From positions 34,718,268 to 34,782,267 of the forward strand of contig JACSVZ010000009.1 in NCBI GenBank assembly GCA_014706295.1: a DNA stretch of 64,000 nucleotides. The letters are read 5' to 3'. Under the pieces are notes generated by a model. It did no database searches. It saw nothing but the letters and a program-made list of their open reading frames with translations, and was not told the origin of the DNA. Positions 31,401 to 45,119 of the stretch are shown piece by piece. The first letter of the stretch is position 1, and each line of letters starts with the position of its first letter. Both the position numbers and the translations under genes were made by a program. Origin of the DNA: Lycocorax pyrrhopterus obiensis. Lineage: Eukaryota; Chordata; Aves; Passeriformes; Paradisaeidae.

Positions 31401-32339
31401 TGTGGGTAGGAACTTTTGCATGGGTTCCATCATAAATTTTTGGTATCAAAATCCCTTTAAAACCCAGTTTTCAGTTTCATCTACAGAAAATCCTATCACC
31501 TCTAAAAGAAAAAAACAAAACATCCTAAAATTTACATATTGACCCATTTTCCTTAGAATCTCTCAAATTCCTTCAAGTGGACAGACAAAACAAAGGGTTA
31601 CTTGGGTAGTGATTCAGCCATACTTTTTAAATGACTGAAATGTGAGTAAACAGATTTACTGACATTTATTCCTCTAGTACACTGTTCTTTGACATTCTAA
31701 GCTTATAGATCTGCACACATCTATATGCTCTCTTATTGAGGATGTGAAATGCAAGGCTAAACATCCCTGCCAGACAGACAGTCCTAAAAGTCCCTAATGA
31801 CAGACTCCAACTTTTATATGAGTTGTGTGCTAATGTCTCCTCAGACTTGAAAATTTTTCCTCTATTTACCAGTGTCTGCTAATTAAAATTATTTTTCCTG
31901 TTCTTTCTTTAATAAGAACTATAATCTCCCTTGCTATTTCACCAGTTTTTAATAGGGAATAATATGGATTTTCTCTTCTAGAATAGGTTACCATGGTTCC
32001 TGCAACTTTTACACAGGCCATGGGGTTTTTACATCTTTTATTTCTTATTAATACCTCCAGATTTCCTCCAGCTTTCCTCTATCTTCCACCAAAAGGGGTC
32101 ACATTGCAGCTGAGCTCCAGCAGGGCTCGTTCACACTGCTGAGCGTAGCAACGAGGGCACTGACATGAAAGAAACCTCAGGAAAAAAAATAAAATTGAAA
32201 AATCAATTAAAAAAAAAAATAACCATCCATGTAATCAGCCCTGAGAAAACAGCAGTTCCATCAGGATGATATCATCATACTGCTGATGAATTAACTGAAT
32301 TGACTGAATTCATCATTTTTGCTACTCTGGGTGGTTCTG

Positions 32340-32412
32340 GTTAATCCAGAGCGAGAGTAATGGACTCAATGATCCTTTTGGGTCCCTTCCAACTCAGAAT
32401 ATTCTATGATTT
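32340..32412 (+). mobile_element. CR1 3'-end remnant
   Basis: A short remnant reads TGGACTCAATGATCCTTTTG, GGTCCCTTCCAACTCAGAAT and ATTCTATGATT. This is the terminal part of an avian CR1 3' UTR. Everything 5' of it is lost or unrecognisable. Confidence 0.85.
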
Positions 32413-33102
32413 AGTGTTTTTATACTTCAAATATGGCATCTACACAGGCGGTTATTTATCTTGTGGGAAGAAGGAAAAGAATGGCATGACAAGAGCTTAT
32501 TAGAAAATTCATGGTTTACACAATTTTGCACTACTGCAATACTAAGAGAATTAAAAAACCACAAGAAATATGTAGGCCGCACTAGGAAAGCAGATTTGGA
32601 AAACTTTATGACATCATAATACACTGTGTTAAACATGAACTTTTTGTTCCTGTTTTCATTTTGCTCATTTTAGAGAAAAAAAGAAAAAAAACAACTCTCT
32701 CTCTCTGTACATATACATATACAGATATTTTTAAATCCAGAATAATACAAGTACATCTTAGAAAAGGATGGCTCCTAAGCAGCTATATTTTCAGTTCTGC
32801 TCTTCCCCTCATGCAGTGCTCCAGTTCATATCAGTACCTGTCTTCAACATAAATGACCTTACAGAAGCTGGTTAGATAATAAGACAATCAGGTAATAAAA
32901 TAAAAAAAAAAAAAATAAAAGGAGACTTCAAATGGACATGAACATAATGTCCATGCATTATGGAGCCTTAAACTCCCATTTATATTCTCATTCAGAAACA
33001 AAGTGGCCTCAATTCTCTCAAGCTTAATTGCTTTCAACTTGAACAAAATCACTGCTAGGGTGATTTAAATCATGTACCTTTTGCCTGGACATCTCAGTTA
33101 TT

Positions 33103-33124
33103 AAAAAAAAAAAAAAAAAAAAAA
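33103..33124 (+). repeat. Poly-A tract (22 A)
   Basis: Twenty-two consecutive As. No retroposon body is recognisable upstream. Confidence 0.95.
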
Positions 33125-36100
33125 GTACTTCAACACTTCCATTCCAGGGAGAATAACATGTCCATTTCCTGAGTCTCCTTCACAAGAAACCAAATTATAA
33201 TTCATAGATCCACAGTAATTTCAGTAAAAGATGAGCACTTTGAGCAGAAGCTTAATTGGGGAAGGACTGAAGGCGAGAGATGTGAGGACAGGCAGCAGAG
33301 TAACTACGCCCACCACACAGGGAGAGGGTAAAGCTCAGTGGGAGCACATGTGTTGGATCAGCTGTGGATGGCCCCAGGCAATGCAGCTCACGGAGTTTGA
33401 TTTGGGCTGTCGCTGCTCATATGTTCAGCCAGGTTTGCTGAGACAGTTCTGATGATTAGGGACCAAGAGCACCAGGCAAAGCTGGTTTGGGTAATGAAGA
33501 TGCTGCCATTTGACAGCTGAGTCCTCCAGGAGAACCTGAGCCTGTTGAGAGAGGCACGACTCTGCCTTCACGGTCCCGCGGACCAAACTTTTGATAAGTG
33601 AAGAAAAGTTTTACTGACATACAAGCTATTTTTTTTTTTAAATTTTTCTTTTTACAAACCTCAGCTATCTTGTGATTCCATCAATGCTTTTGTATTCCCA
33701 CTGATTTTCTCCCATACTTACTGACACTACTCAACTATTGCTCCTCTTAGCAGCAATATATGAAATCCATTACGGGGCACACGCTGCATAAGAAAAAAAG
33801 GCTCACTTGAGTTCATGCTCCATCAGTACCACTCTAGTTAGCTTTTCGTTCTCCAGGCAATATTGCCGTGATACCGAGTCTCAGAACATCAGTTCTGAAC
33901 TATTTTAATAATGCTGCCACTGTTCACTTTGCCAGCTCGTTCACAAAGGATTATTATCAAAAAATACATCCTTTATCACTGCTATCAGTACCTGTTGTTT
34001 TCTCTGAATGCAACTTGGTTCGGGCCCAAATACAGCCCACCTTCAGGTATCTATATAAGACTGGATATTAATTATACTCATCCATTTTTAATTACAGCAA
34101 TATTTGATTAATGAAAAGGTATGCACAATAGCAAACACACTCACGTCATTACTTGAGAACATGCATGTACAAAACCTGGATAAGCCTATTTTATTTTTAT
34201 TGTTTTGTTATAGTTGTCACTTTGATCCAAACCAATAACCTGATGTTGTTAATGAGTTCCTTTTTAATGCAGTTATGTCACATGCTTGGTATTTTAATTC
34301 CTTCAGTTTTGTCAGTGACTCTGAGTCCTCTTCAACTGAACAAGCTGATTTTGTCATACAAATTCATATCTTTGCATGTTCATAAATAATTTTTTTTTTT
34401 TTTATTTCTTAGTTTGCTGGAGAAAAGAACCATAATTTCTCAGAATTTCTCCTTGCACATGAATGCAGAATTGTATCACCTTATTTTGGGAAGGAGAGAA
34501 GATGTGACAATACCCCTTGTTCCTTTTTCTCACCAAGAGCAGCAGCCACAAGGTTTCCCAGTGAGCAGACCTGTGCTGCTGCACTGGAATTGAAGCATCA
34601 AGGGAGAAAAGATCCAGGGGGAAATGTGAAGGTGACAGAGTTTTATGCCTCAGTTTAGTTACAACAGTTAAAATTAAAAGATGGAATAGCACAGAACTGG
34701 AAGCAGTTTTGTAAAACCCGAGATCAGACAAAAAATCTTTTTTCATCATTTTCTAGCAAGGGATAATAACAAAGTGGAAATAATTTTTGTCTGATTAAGT
34801 ATTTTTGCTTCTCTCATCGTATTTTGGCTCCTCTATTATACCATCTCCAACTGTTCACAGCCTGAAGGAGGTTGTGGAGGGAGAGGATGAGATACAAAAT
34901 ATGAATTCTTAATGAAAACTTTCATATTATGATTAGTTACTACAAAGTTTTTGGTGTTTTTTGGTTTGAGTTTTTTGTGGGTTTTTTAATGTTTTTTTTT
35001 TTTTAATAAAGAAAATTCCTTTTCAGGTCACCTTCAAAACTTTTTTGAAGTGAGTGGGTCTTATATGTATCTTACAGCTCTTCGAAAATCTTTGTGACAA
35101 GGAAAGGAACTGAGCTCTTTCAATAATGGCATGTTATTAAACCACTAATGATTTTGCTGTTTAAAAGTGAGCTTTAATGATTCTAACTCTCCTCTTTGAT
35201 CAACAGAAAATGGTGACTAATCTGAGAGGGAAAAAAACCAAAAAGTTTTAAGACTCAGAGTCTCTCCTAAGCCTGGTGGCTGCTATAAAAGCTCAGAGAC
35301 AAGAGAGTAAAAAGAGAATAAAACAGGCAGCAAACAGTAAGTGCAGATGTTTTATTCGTACCCTGAAATACTCCCCTGTCTAAATAACAGTGAAACAAAT
35401 AAAGAAAAATATATGGTTTGACCTCCCCTGCTTTTTGAATTTCTACTCTTCCTCCCCTGTAAGAACCTTCATCTCCTCATTGATACCTCCAGGCAAATAC
35501 GAGGTGAATGCAAGCTCTATTCACTGTGCCTAATAAAGTAATTCATGATTTGACTTTTTTTTTTCTTTAAAAGACAAAAGTACATAAAGAGAAGAAAAAT
35601 AAAATTACTGTCAATAAATTTGATTCAGAAAGGTCTCTCTCCACCCCTCACCAGCTGAGTTGCTCTTTGCTGGCTGTTGTGGATTTAGCAACGATGCAGG
35701 ATTTCAGGGCTGGCCTCAGGTTCTGTCCCATCAAACATTTCATCAGAGACTTCACCCATCTTTTTTCTAAGACCCCACCACGCAGGGCAGCTCTTACTGG
35801 TTACATGTCTACCCGTGATGCCAAACAGGTTGAGTTGTCAGCCCCAAACTCTTTCTATTTATATTGTCAATCTCTCTGACTCTCTGGATTTTCTTCACTT
35901 ATCCCTTTTCCATCCTCTGGGATGGCTTTTCCCTACCCCAGACACCATCTCCTGTGCATGGCTCTCTAACAAGGAAAACTTTTCATTCAGTGCTGTGTAA
36001 ACCTTTTCCCGTTCCCTTGGATTTTTAGTGCAAAGTGCTCAGTGGACCTTACATTGCATTTTGATCTGACCAAGAAAAGCCAACATCCCACGGGGATCAT

Positions 36101-37199
36101 CAAACACAGCTGGAGAAAGAACATTTGCAACAGCATCTAATCACCCTGGATGACAACTGGGCTCACATGACCAAGAGCCAATTTCTTCCTCTTGCCTCTA
36201 CCAGATTTCAGTGGAAGAATAAATTCAAAACTAAAAACAAAAATTAAAAAAAAAATTAAAAGGCAGAATTAACTCTTTTTTATGATTTTTTTTCTAGATC
36301 CCTCAAATATGGTATTTAAAGTTGCTGTTCAACTCTGACTCTGTTCTTATACAAAAGGCTGAATTTCAAAATGTCTTCTTACCCCCTTGCTTCCTCCTAT
36401 CTTCAGAAATTTTAGACCGAGGCAAATTTCCCTACTGTGTTTCAGAAAATGACATTATGTATTTTTAATTTTCATTATTATTTTCATACTGTGCCTTTGA
36501 TTTGAGCCACAGCAAAATCTGTGCTTAGAATCCTTAGAATCAAACAGGAAGTGCACACAATAATATTTTTATACTTTTTTTCCTCAGAACAAATTTCTGA
36601 GGTGATGAAGTGGACGAATTCAGCTGATAATTCTTCACTTGTTTCCCTTGTTCCCCCCTGTGAACCACAGAAGTATCAATTGATTGCTATTACAGACTTA
36701 AAATGCAACAGAGTAATTTTTTTTTTTGCTGTTGTGCATTTGTTTGGTTTTTTCCTGACTCACTAACATTAGCAAGAAAGGGTACATAACACAATAACAC
36801 ATTAATAGCTGTTGTGCTTCAAACATCATCATAACACAATCTCTTCTTGTGTGCATTTACAAATGGTGTGTGAAAGAAATAAGTGGAGCCTGTGGGGTTT
36901 TTTTGTATTTCTACACCACAGCAGAAAGAAAAGCCGATTAAAAGATTTATTCAAATATTTACATGACACACACTGTTGCAGCATTAAAATGTGAGCTTGC
37001 TCCTTTTACAAATCTCTTTAGCAGTCTTTTCTCCCCTTTGTTCCTAATACAACTTTTAAATGGCAGTCACAAGTTTCAATGACTTCAGCCTGTAATTGTG
37101 CATCCTCTCCAATTCTTCTCTTCCCCCTCCTCCTCTTCTCCCTCTAACTCCACCTTCTTTTTATATTGACCTGCAATATGCACTTGCCCCAAAAAGCCA

Positions 37200-37815
37200 C
37201 CCAGGTCCTGGCTGCACCACAAAAAGCATGGACAGGTCAAGGGAGAGGATTCTGCCCCTCTGCCCTGCTCTGGTGAGACCCCACCTGCAGAGCTGCCTCC
37301 AGCCCTGGGATCCTCAACACAGGAAGGACGTGGAGCTGCTGGAGCTGCAGCAACTCCTGAGGAGGCCACAGAGATGCTCCAAGAGCTGGAGCCCTTCTGC
37401 TCTGGAGCCAGGCTGGAAGAGCTGGGGGTGCTCAGTGTGTTAAAGAGAAGGCTCTGAGGAGACTTTTAAGCCCCTTCCAGTGCCTAGAGGGGCTCCAGGA
37501 GAGCTGGAGAGAGACTTGTGACAAGGGCCTGGAGGGACAGGACAAGGGGGAACGGCTTCAAACTAAAGGAGGGCAGGTTTAGATGGGATATTGGGAAGAG
37601 ATTCGTCCCTGTGAGGGTGGTAAGGCCCTGGCACAGGCTGCCCAGCAAAGATGTGAATGCCTCATACCTGGAAGTGTCCAAGGCCAGGTTGGGCAGGGCT
37701 TGGAGCACCCTGGGACAGAGGAAGGTGTCCCTGCCCTTGGCAGGGCGTGGAACTGGATGAGTTTTAAGGTCCGTTCCAACCCACACTATTCTGAAATTCT
37801 GTGATGATTCTATGG
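37200..37815 (+). mobile_element. CR1 LINE fragment, 3' end intact
   Basis: This is a plus-oriented, 5'-truncated chicken-repeat-1 retrotransposon. Recognisable blocks include CTGGTGAGACCCCACCTGCA, GGACGTGGAGCTGCTGGAG, AGTGTCCAAGGCCAGGTTGG and GGTGTCCCTGCCCTTGGCAG, ending AAGGTCCGTTCCAACCCACA and an ATTCTGTGATGATTCTATG terminus. These are the end of ORF2 and the 3' UTR of avian CR1. Reading frames here (for example 37096-37443) are decayed remnants. It is inserted antisense to LRP1B. The 5' boundary is approximate. Confidence 0.92.
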
Positions 37816-38707
37816 AGGTGCACGTAGGAGGTGTCTAAGCCATTTCCTCGCTCCCAGTACTGCCCCACACTCTGCTCCACGCATCCTTCCACACTCCAGC
37901 TTCGCTCTGCGCATCCTCTCTGCAACACCACCCTGTGTAACCTCTATCCACACATCTCCTTGTGTTTGGAACAGTTTTGTCAGTGGATGCTACATCAATA
38001 CCCTCCACATTTCAAACACTCTCCTTGAAGCTCATCTTTTTCCAGTAGCCTGAGAAATACAGTAAAAAGTTATGGTTGGCACCCCAAACAGCATCAGAGC
38101 CATTGGTACAAGTTGCACATTTCCGGAACCAGAAGCAGCCCTGAGGGTGCAGCCTTATCTGCTTTCCCCATTTTCTGGCAATCCCAAAGAAATCAGAAAA
38201 TGGCTGTGAGGAGAAATAAAGACACCCTGGTATTTATATTACTCCATGTATGTCAGATGTCTGAGCAGAATGATCAGGACTGAAGTGCTCCTGTTGGGAG
38301 CACACTGCAGCATAACCCCCTGTCCAGGCATTTTCCTTTGAAAAGTGGTCCTGTGCATTCTCCATGGCCATTGTGGCGCGGTGGAAGGCAACGATTTACC
38401 TTGAACACTGGAGGCAATCATAGATATATTTACAGAAAAAACATGTAGAGGTACACAGCATTCCACAATATTAATTCCTAACGTTCCTGAATGCATTCAA
38501 ATACCACAGAGATTGAACAACAGGCATTTTATGCTTCCTATTAAACACAAAGAGAAGTAGAGCCATAAAAAAAAATAAAATACTCTGTGTATAGACATTC
38601 AGCTGGTTGTGGCAGAGCTGGGAGAGAACCTAAATCTGATCTATCCTCTTGTAAGTTTTAAATGTGTTACCTTCCCTATCATCAGTGTCTGGTGATCAAA
38701 GTCTCAT

Positions 38708-38762
38708 GAATATGCCAATGGAATACTGGCTGGAATATGCCAATGGAATACTGGCTGGAATA
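38708..38762 (+). repeat. 25-bp exact tandem duplication
   Basis: Two identical 25-bp copies at 38708-38732 and 38733-38757 each read GAATATGCCAATGGAATACT plus GGCTG. They are followed by the first five bases of a third copy. Perfect identity suggests a recent slippage event. Confidence 0.95.
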
Positions 38763-41700
38763 CGTTGAAAAACCCTTCCCCATGAGTACAGCAGACTTGT
38801 ACTGAGGATCTTAGCTAAACCCATTCTAACACAGCTAATATTTGTTTCATGTTGACAGACAGCAGCACCATCATCAATTTTACACCAATTTCATGGACCA
38901 GCAAAAGTAATCGCTTCTGTTCCTTGACCACTGAAGAAAAGAAGTCCCGTATTAAAATTTATCAAAACTACGAACTGCAGACATATGGAGCCAAACATCT
39001 TAGTTCAAAGGCATTTGATGGATAATATATTATTGTAAAACAATTGATTCTCCCTCTCTGTTGCCAATTGCCACTTTATTTCCTACTATCCTTGTCCCAG
39101 CTTTTCCCTCAATCCATGTTTCACTGCCAAGTCTGGGCTCTGAAGTGCTCCCAGTGATCACGGGAGATACAGCCTTTGCCCCTGGAAATGCTCTCCTTAA
39201 CACAGGTCTGATACTTACACTGTGCTACTCTTAGTTGATAATAAGTTGATTAGTAGATTAGTTGATGTAGCAGATGAGTATCAGCACTGATAAACCCCTA
39301 AGTAGCAAAATTCCAGTTCATTGGGGAGGGAAGTGTTTTTCTGGTGGGTGTGCATTAGACCTAGTCTGGAATAACAAAACATCAACCACAGTTCAGATTG
39401 ATAAAGTGCTGCAATCCTGCCAAAGTAAAGTGCTTAAATTAGAAACATAACAAATTTGGTTCTTCAAGAGCTGTATGAACAGCAGAATCTTTCTTCTCTC
39501 AATTTCAAATTCAGTTTTATGAGAGTAAATTTTTGTGAAAAGTTCTTTCACTCCCTGTGTGATATGAAAGAAGCTTGGTAGCTCAAGCTCCATTGTAAGC
39601 TCATAGGAGAATATAACAAACCATCACCACTAAACATCTAACAGAACTTGCAGGCACAGAGATGTAAAATTAACCACACTCAGAAAAGATATTCTTGAGT
39701 GCAGCGAGGGGAACCTTTTGGAATGAGCACATTTTCCACTGTGCCTTGGTTGTTTTATGGATAAAAGCAGAATTTCTGGTTCACGACACAACTAAACTCA
39801 TCACACACGGACGTGAACATTCAAGAATAGCAGGGCTTGACCCTGTGCTGCTACAGGAAGTTTATCACAGACATAAAAGCTTGGGATCACACTCTGAATT
39901 TCTTAGCATAGGAAATGGTCTCCTCTGTGCAAGCAGCAGCTCATTCAGAGCTCAACTTGCAATATGGTTTTAGTATGGATGCTTTTGTGACTTTTTAAAT
40001 AAAATAAACCCACCAAGTTACTCAGACAGCAATACCACACTAATTCTTTGTCACCAAAATAAGTCTTAGCTACTATCAGCATGAAAGAGTTAAAAGAAAA
40101 GAAGGACAGGGAAAAAAAAAAAGACCAAAAGAAAGGATCAGAAGATTTTTAAATAGCCAGAATGCTTTTTGATTATCTGTTTGCATTCTGTACCAAAACC
40201 CAGTCAAAAACTAACAGAACTAATATATAAATTAGGGTTTAGCAGTTAAAATGTATGTTAGGTATCCAATTAACAGAACAACATATGTCAGATAATTAAT
40301 AAAAATGCCAATAAAAACAGTAATGAAATAACTGCTGAACTGCAAAACACGTATTCTGAGAAGATTTTCCACCCAGTGTTTTCCCCACAAAGTAAATGGA
40401 GATTGCTTAATAAGAACCACGCTGTAAAAGATCATGATCACTTGTGGCCTTTCGCACAGGCCAGCACTTCCACCTCCCTAAAACAGCCACTCTTCACCTT
40501 GCACGTGGCACTGAGCAGGTGACTCTGAGCAAGAATGGTTCGTAGCCAGCACATAACAATGGAAGGAAAACAGTCTCTCATTTTTCTGTCCCTCCTCACA
40601 GAACCAAAGCCCTGGGTACAATTCCTACATCTCTGACAGATAAGATTAGCTAATGACAAGCTTTGGATTCATCCACTAAGTCCAGCAAAGAACATACGAG
40701 TAAATGTACAGAAAAAAGACTGCTGTCAGCAAATTTGAAAGCTTCAAGTTCTTTCAGATCAGAACTTGCAGAAAATCAATTTCTACATGAATTTTTATTT
40801 TTCTTTTAGAACAACTCTGCAGTCAGATCGAGTCAGGCTTACCATCTGCTGCAGAGAGAAATACAGCCATACTCGAGATTACATTATCAAACTTCTTTGT
40901 AAACTTTACATGCAAGCTGTTCCTGTCAGAACTGAAGTCATTGTGATAATGCATCTTAATATTCGGTCAGGCTTTAAATAAAGACTGACAAAAGTCCACA
41001 TATGGATAACAAGCTGTTCTACAGTAAATATTTTTGTATTTATTGAGAAGGGGCTTATGGCAGTTTAGGACATATTCCATCAGGCATTTTGGTCTGAACT
41101 ACTTACTGACTAATGAAACCAAGATAAAATCCCTGTTCAAAACTCCTCACCAAAATTTCGTTTTTAAGTTACCTTGATCCTATTCCTACTCCTATTTAGT
41201 TACGCTTTTACCTCATTACTGCTTGAAAACTTTTCCCAGCTGGTGGATGTTATAGAATGGAAGACATTTAGTACCCTGTATTTTAAGCAAGGCTTAATTC
41301 CCACCTGGCACTGAATGTAGCTATCTGTGGAACAGAAAAAGCAAATATACTGCATTTTACCATTACAGCTGACCCCCTAAAGCACAGTAAAAATTCTTCC
41401 ACTTTTTTTGTGTAAATAAACTTGTTAAACTCATTTCCAATATTCCATAAACGAGGGGATACAGTATAAAAAGCCTTCAAAAATTCCTTTTCAACATGCT
41501 CTAGTTAGAAACACAGCTTACAGAAATGCAAATGCAAAAGCAAATGTTGTGACAAGTAGGGATTAAATTGCTTTTTCAGTTTTGATTCCCTTTTGAGAAG
41601 TTACAAGGCACATGCTGCAACTAATATTGCAATTAACATAGTTAACTATGTGCTCCAAGTTCATCACACATTATTGCTTTATTATAGCAACTATGCAAGT

Positions 41701-41820
41701 AACTCAACACAGCAAAGAAAAAACAGTTTTTAAAACACCTGCATGAAACATTTATTATGTGCAGTCACAGACAAGCATGCCTCGTGTAAAACAAATCCCA
41801 ATGCCAAGAAATAACCTTAC

Positions 41821-41983
41821 CCTGATGCTGGATCAACAGCTATGGCCTTGGGGTTGTTAAGGTCCAGCTCGATGAGGGTCACACACACTGACCCGTTCTG
41901 GCTGCAAACAAAGATCCTGTCACTGACGTGATCCACGAAGTAAAAATTCCCCGTGATCCAGTCGATTGCTATTTGCTGCACAT
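41821..41983 (-). CDS. LRP1B: LRP1B coding exon B: second propeller blade
   Basis: This 163-nt exon is too short and too interrupted to show as a long reading frame. On the minus strand the acceptor is TTTTGGCAG at 41984 upward and the donor is GTAAGG at 41820-41815. Joined to exon A it starts with the split codon A+AT and reads [20 protein letters not shown], then [20 protein letters not shown] and [13 protein letters not shown]. It leaves in phase 2. The [13 protein letters not shown] stretch is the YWTD-type signature of the second blade, and NPKAIAVDP opens the third. One sequon (NGS) and two cysteines are present. The match to LRP1B and LRP1 is continuous with no gap or stop. The 19-kb intron before it and 37-kb intron after it make this exon highly isolated, and its acceptor uses an extraordinary purine-free tract described separately. 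Confidence 0.96.
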
Positions 41984-42040
41984 CTGCCAAAAAAAAAAAA
42001 AAAAGAGAAAAGAAAAGAAAAGAAAAGAAAGAAAGAGAAG
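41984..42040 (-). promoter_or_regulatory. LRP1B: Exon B 3' splice site with 52-nt pure polypyrimidine tract
   Basis: On the plus strand, bases 41989-42040 are exclusively A and G: 16 As followed by GAG and an (AAAAG)n / AAAG array. On the transcribed strand this reads as an uninterrupted 52-nt C/U tract ending 5 nt before the exon, followed by GGCAG. It is both a microsatellite and the polypyrimidine tract that would bind U2AF65 and PTB. Confidence 0.85.
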
Positions 42041-45000
42041 CTCAGGAGTGCAGTTTCAATCCAAGAAAGCAGCTACTGGCTGCTCTGCCAGCAGATGCTC
42101 CACTCACTTAAAGAGCTCCAGCTGCTTTACATCTATTGTATCGTTTCTAATAAGGAATCCAATTCTCAATACACATGTAGTGGTGGGGGAGAATTTTTCC
42201 TTTTTAAGTACAGACATCTGACTGCAACCTCAGTGGTGTGAAAGACACACATTTGGAGCTCTATGCAATATTTTTTAGTCTGTCATGGAGGGTTTTTTTG
42301 TGGTATCCTCAGGAGTAACACCACTGAATGATGGTGCACCTGTGAAACGGCTGAAACTGATGGTACCAGACTGCTGGCAGAAGGCAGCTCTGAAGACACT
42401 CAGATTCTGAATTTAGTGCTCTAGGATGTCTGCTGCACCATGGGGATGGAACATCGGTAAAGATTAAGAGTTTGTTGGTTATATTTGAGGGGGACTAAGA
42501 GGAGACTAGAAATACTTCACAGAAATTAAAAAAAAAAAAGATATGCATGTCTAAATCCCCCAGATCTATGCATTCATTTTCAATGAAAACACTTTTTTCT
42601 TGTAGTTCTGGGGTATCTGGGTGCAGCCAGATTCCTGCTAATTGCCACAAGATGTAGCATTGAAGTAACTTTGTGTGACAATATAGAGACATTTATTAAC
42701 AACCAAGTTTTCCCTCTCAGGACACTGTGGCAGCTCATAGCCCCCTCACACAACTGCTCACCTGATTCCTTGTGGGATCCTGGAACCACTTTCTGTAAAT
42801 GCCTTATAAATCCTGCATTTCTCTTATAAGTCACCTGACCTGTCCATACACAGTCTTACTGTTACAGTAAGCAGAAGTATAGAGAAGTGCAAAGAACATA
42901 ACTTTATCAATTTCATTTAACTAAGATTTCTTTTCTTCCTCTTCTAGTTGACAGTACTGTATTGATAACACTTTGTAAGTTATTCTTAAATTAAGAGTAA
43001 CTCAATTAATAGAAAAATATTTCCTGTTAAATGTTTTCAATATTCACTATTAATGATTTTTGATTTAAATAAAAAGAATACGCGTTCATTATGTTACAGT
43101 GGTTTGAAAATAGTGCTAACAAAAGCAGAGATTCTATCATGGTGAGAGAAGACAGATGTGATACAATATAATTTCTCATAGTAGTTTTTTTTTTTTCCTT
43201 TTTACTTTCAGTTGTCTGTATGTTTATCATCCTCAGATGTGGGATTTTTAGGTTTGCTTTCCACAATCCAATACAAAACTGCTGCCGCCATCACATCCAC
43301 GCTGTACTGGAGAGCAGTAAGTAAACCTGATTGAGCAAAAATTGTCTTCATTTAGTTTTTGATGATAACTCAGGGCTTATCAAGACCCTTGTTCTTTCTT
43401 AAAACAGACATGGAGGCTCATCTGTTGTCCTTCAAAGTGTAGGTAACTTAAACAAGATTTACTCAATGAAATACCAGCAACACCAACTGTATCCCACCTC
43501 AGCCACCCCATTACACAGTTCACTGCTGTCTTCTGTCTCCCCCATTCCTGCCCTTCCACTACTCATTTCCCTTTTAATTCAAAGTGAATATTGTGCCTGG
43601 CAGGTCCTATTACAAAGATCTGCTGAGCCAGAATAAAGGAATGCTCCATTTAGCCCAATATCCCAGCTCCAGAGGAGGCCAATGTCACATGCACTGTGAG
43701 ATATGTGAGCACTGATGTATTTTAGACAATAAGAAGAAAACACGTTTTTTTTTCCTCCCCTTTTCCAAGCAAAATATAGGACATGCTTTTAAAAATACCA
43801 GAAGAAAACTCTGTGCCTCTGAAATTCAGTAATAGTTAAAACACATTCAATGTGTCTACTTGCCATTTTCTGAAGCTGGATTTCATGGAATGAAAAATTT
43901 ATGGTTTACTGATTCAGGGAGACTTTTGAAAATTGCAGATAAGCTTCTATGTAATAGAAGCATTTCAGGAAATATCGTTTATACAGGACAAAAGGTACAA
44001 AAGGGATCCAATTTCAAACATTTGTAGAAATAAAACTAGTAATTAAATTCCTGAAATGAGAGCTCTAGACAATTGCTGTACACTGGGAAGTGGATGAAAA
44101 AGAACAAGGTTAAGTAGCAGCTTGTTGGAGGAGGGTGTGTTTTTCTTCTTATTGTGTGAGAAGTGTACCTATTTTTAGATAAATGTGATATGTACGTGAG
44201 AGGCACATCACACACAGGTTATTGGATTTGGTAACATAACAGTACTTACAGTTATAAAATGTTTGCTCTGTTCTTTCCGTAGGTTTTTGGTAACATATCA
44301 CAAGAAATTGCACCAAAAATGTTTTTTTATGGAAACCAAGAATAATTCATTCAAGGTCATATTAGGGATAACCATTTGCATTAGCTAGTTAAAAGGGAGC
44401 TCAGCATTCCAGGAGAAGGGACACATCCAGAAGCAATACCACACCATGACCTTTGTGTCAAACAGCACTGGTAGCTCTTAACCCCTATTTACCCAATTTC
44501 CCTTCCCCAGCAGGATGCCTTTGGGAAGGGCATGGAAGTCCCAGCAGCACAGGCTGTTGGAGAGGTTTCGGCTCATTCCAACTGCATTCCTTGTAAAGCT
44601 GTTCCTTCCATGTTTCAAGACTTTTACCATTTCCAGAAAAAGCAACACATTCATTCATAGTAATTTTCTTCAGAAGAAGAACAGAATTCCTCAGAGAGGT
44701 GTCCTGCTACGCAAAGAACACTCCCCTCAAAACCAGACCATCACTGTCATTAGCAATTAACCTGGACACTGAGCACACAGTGGCATTTGTGTGTTGTAGA
44801 TACCACTGATCTGCTTTGGGTTTTGTCTCTGTTTCATGCCCTCTGCATTGGACACATCCACCTGCTCACAAGAGAAGTTGATAAAGAATTGTCCAAGTCC
44901 ATTCCCCCACCAAATCAAATTCTACCTGAGAAATCCCCTCAGTTAGCAGATAATGGGTGTTGTGAATCCTGTTTTCATCTCTGTGGTTTGGTGGCAGCTC

Positions 45001-45098
45001 TGCATGAAGCTGCTGTGAATGGCTCTCCAGTTATCACACGAGTTCCATGCACTGTAAGCCACAGAGATACGGCTGTGGTTGAACTGGGGACTTTTAAA

Positions 45099-45119
45099 AT
45101 ATATATATATATATATATA
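45099..45119 (+). repeat. (AT)n microsatellite
   Basis: Twenty-one bases of alternating A and T. Confidence 0.95.

Noticed and set aside
37085..37804. Several open frames on both strands around 37.1-37.8 kb
   Set aside because: They are remnants of a truncated CR1 element and not host genes.
41928..42241. Plus-strand Lys-rich frames overlapping exon B
   Set aside because: They are antisense shadows of the coding exon and its purine tract.
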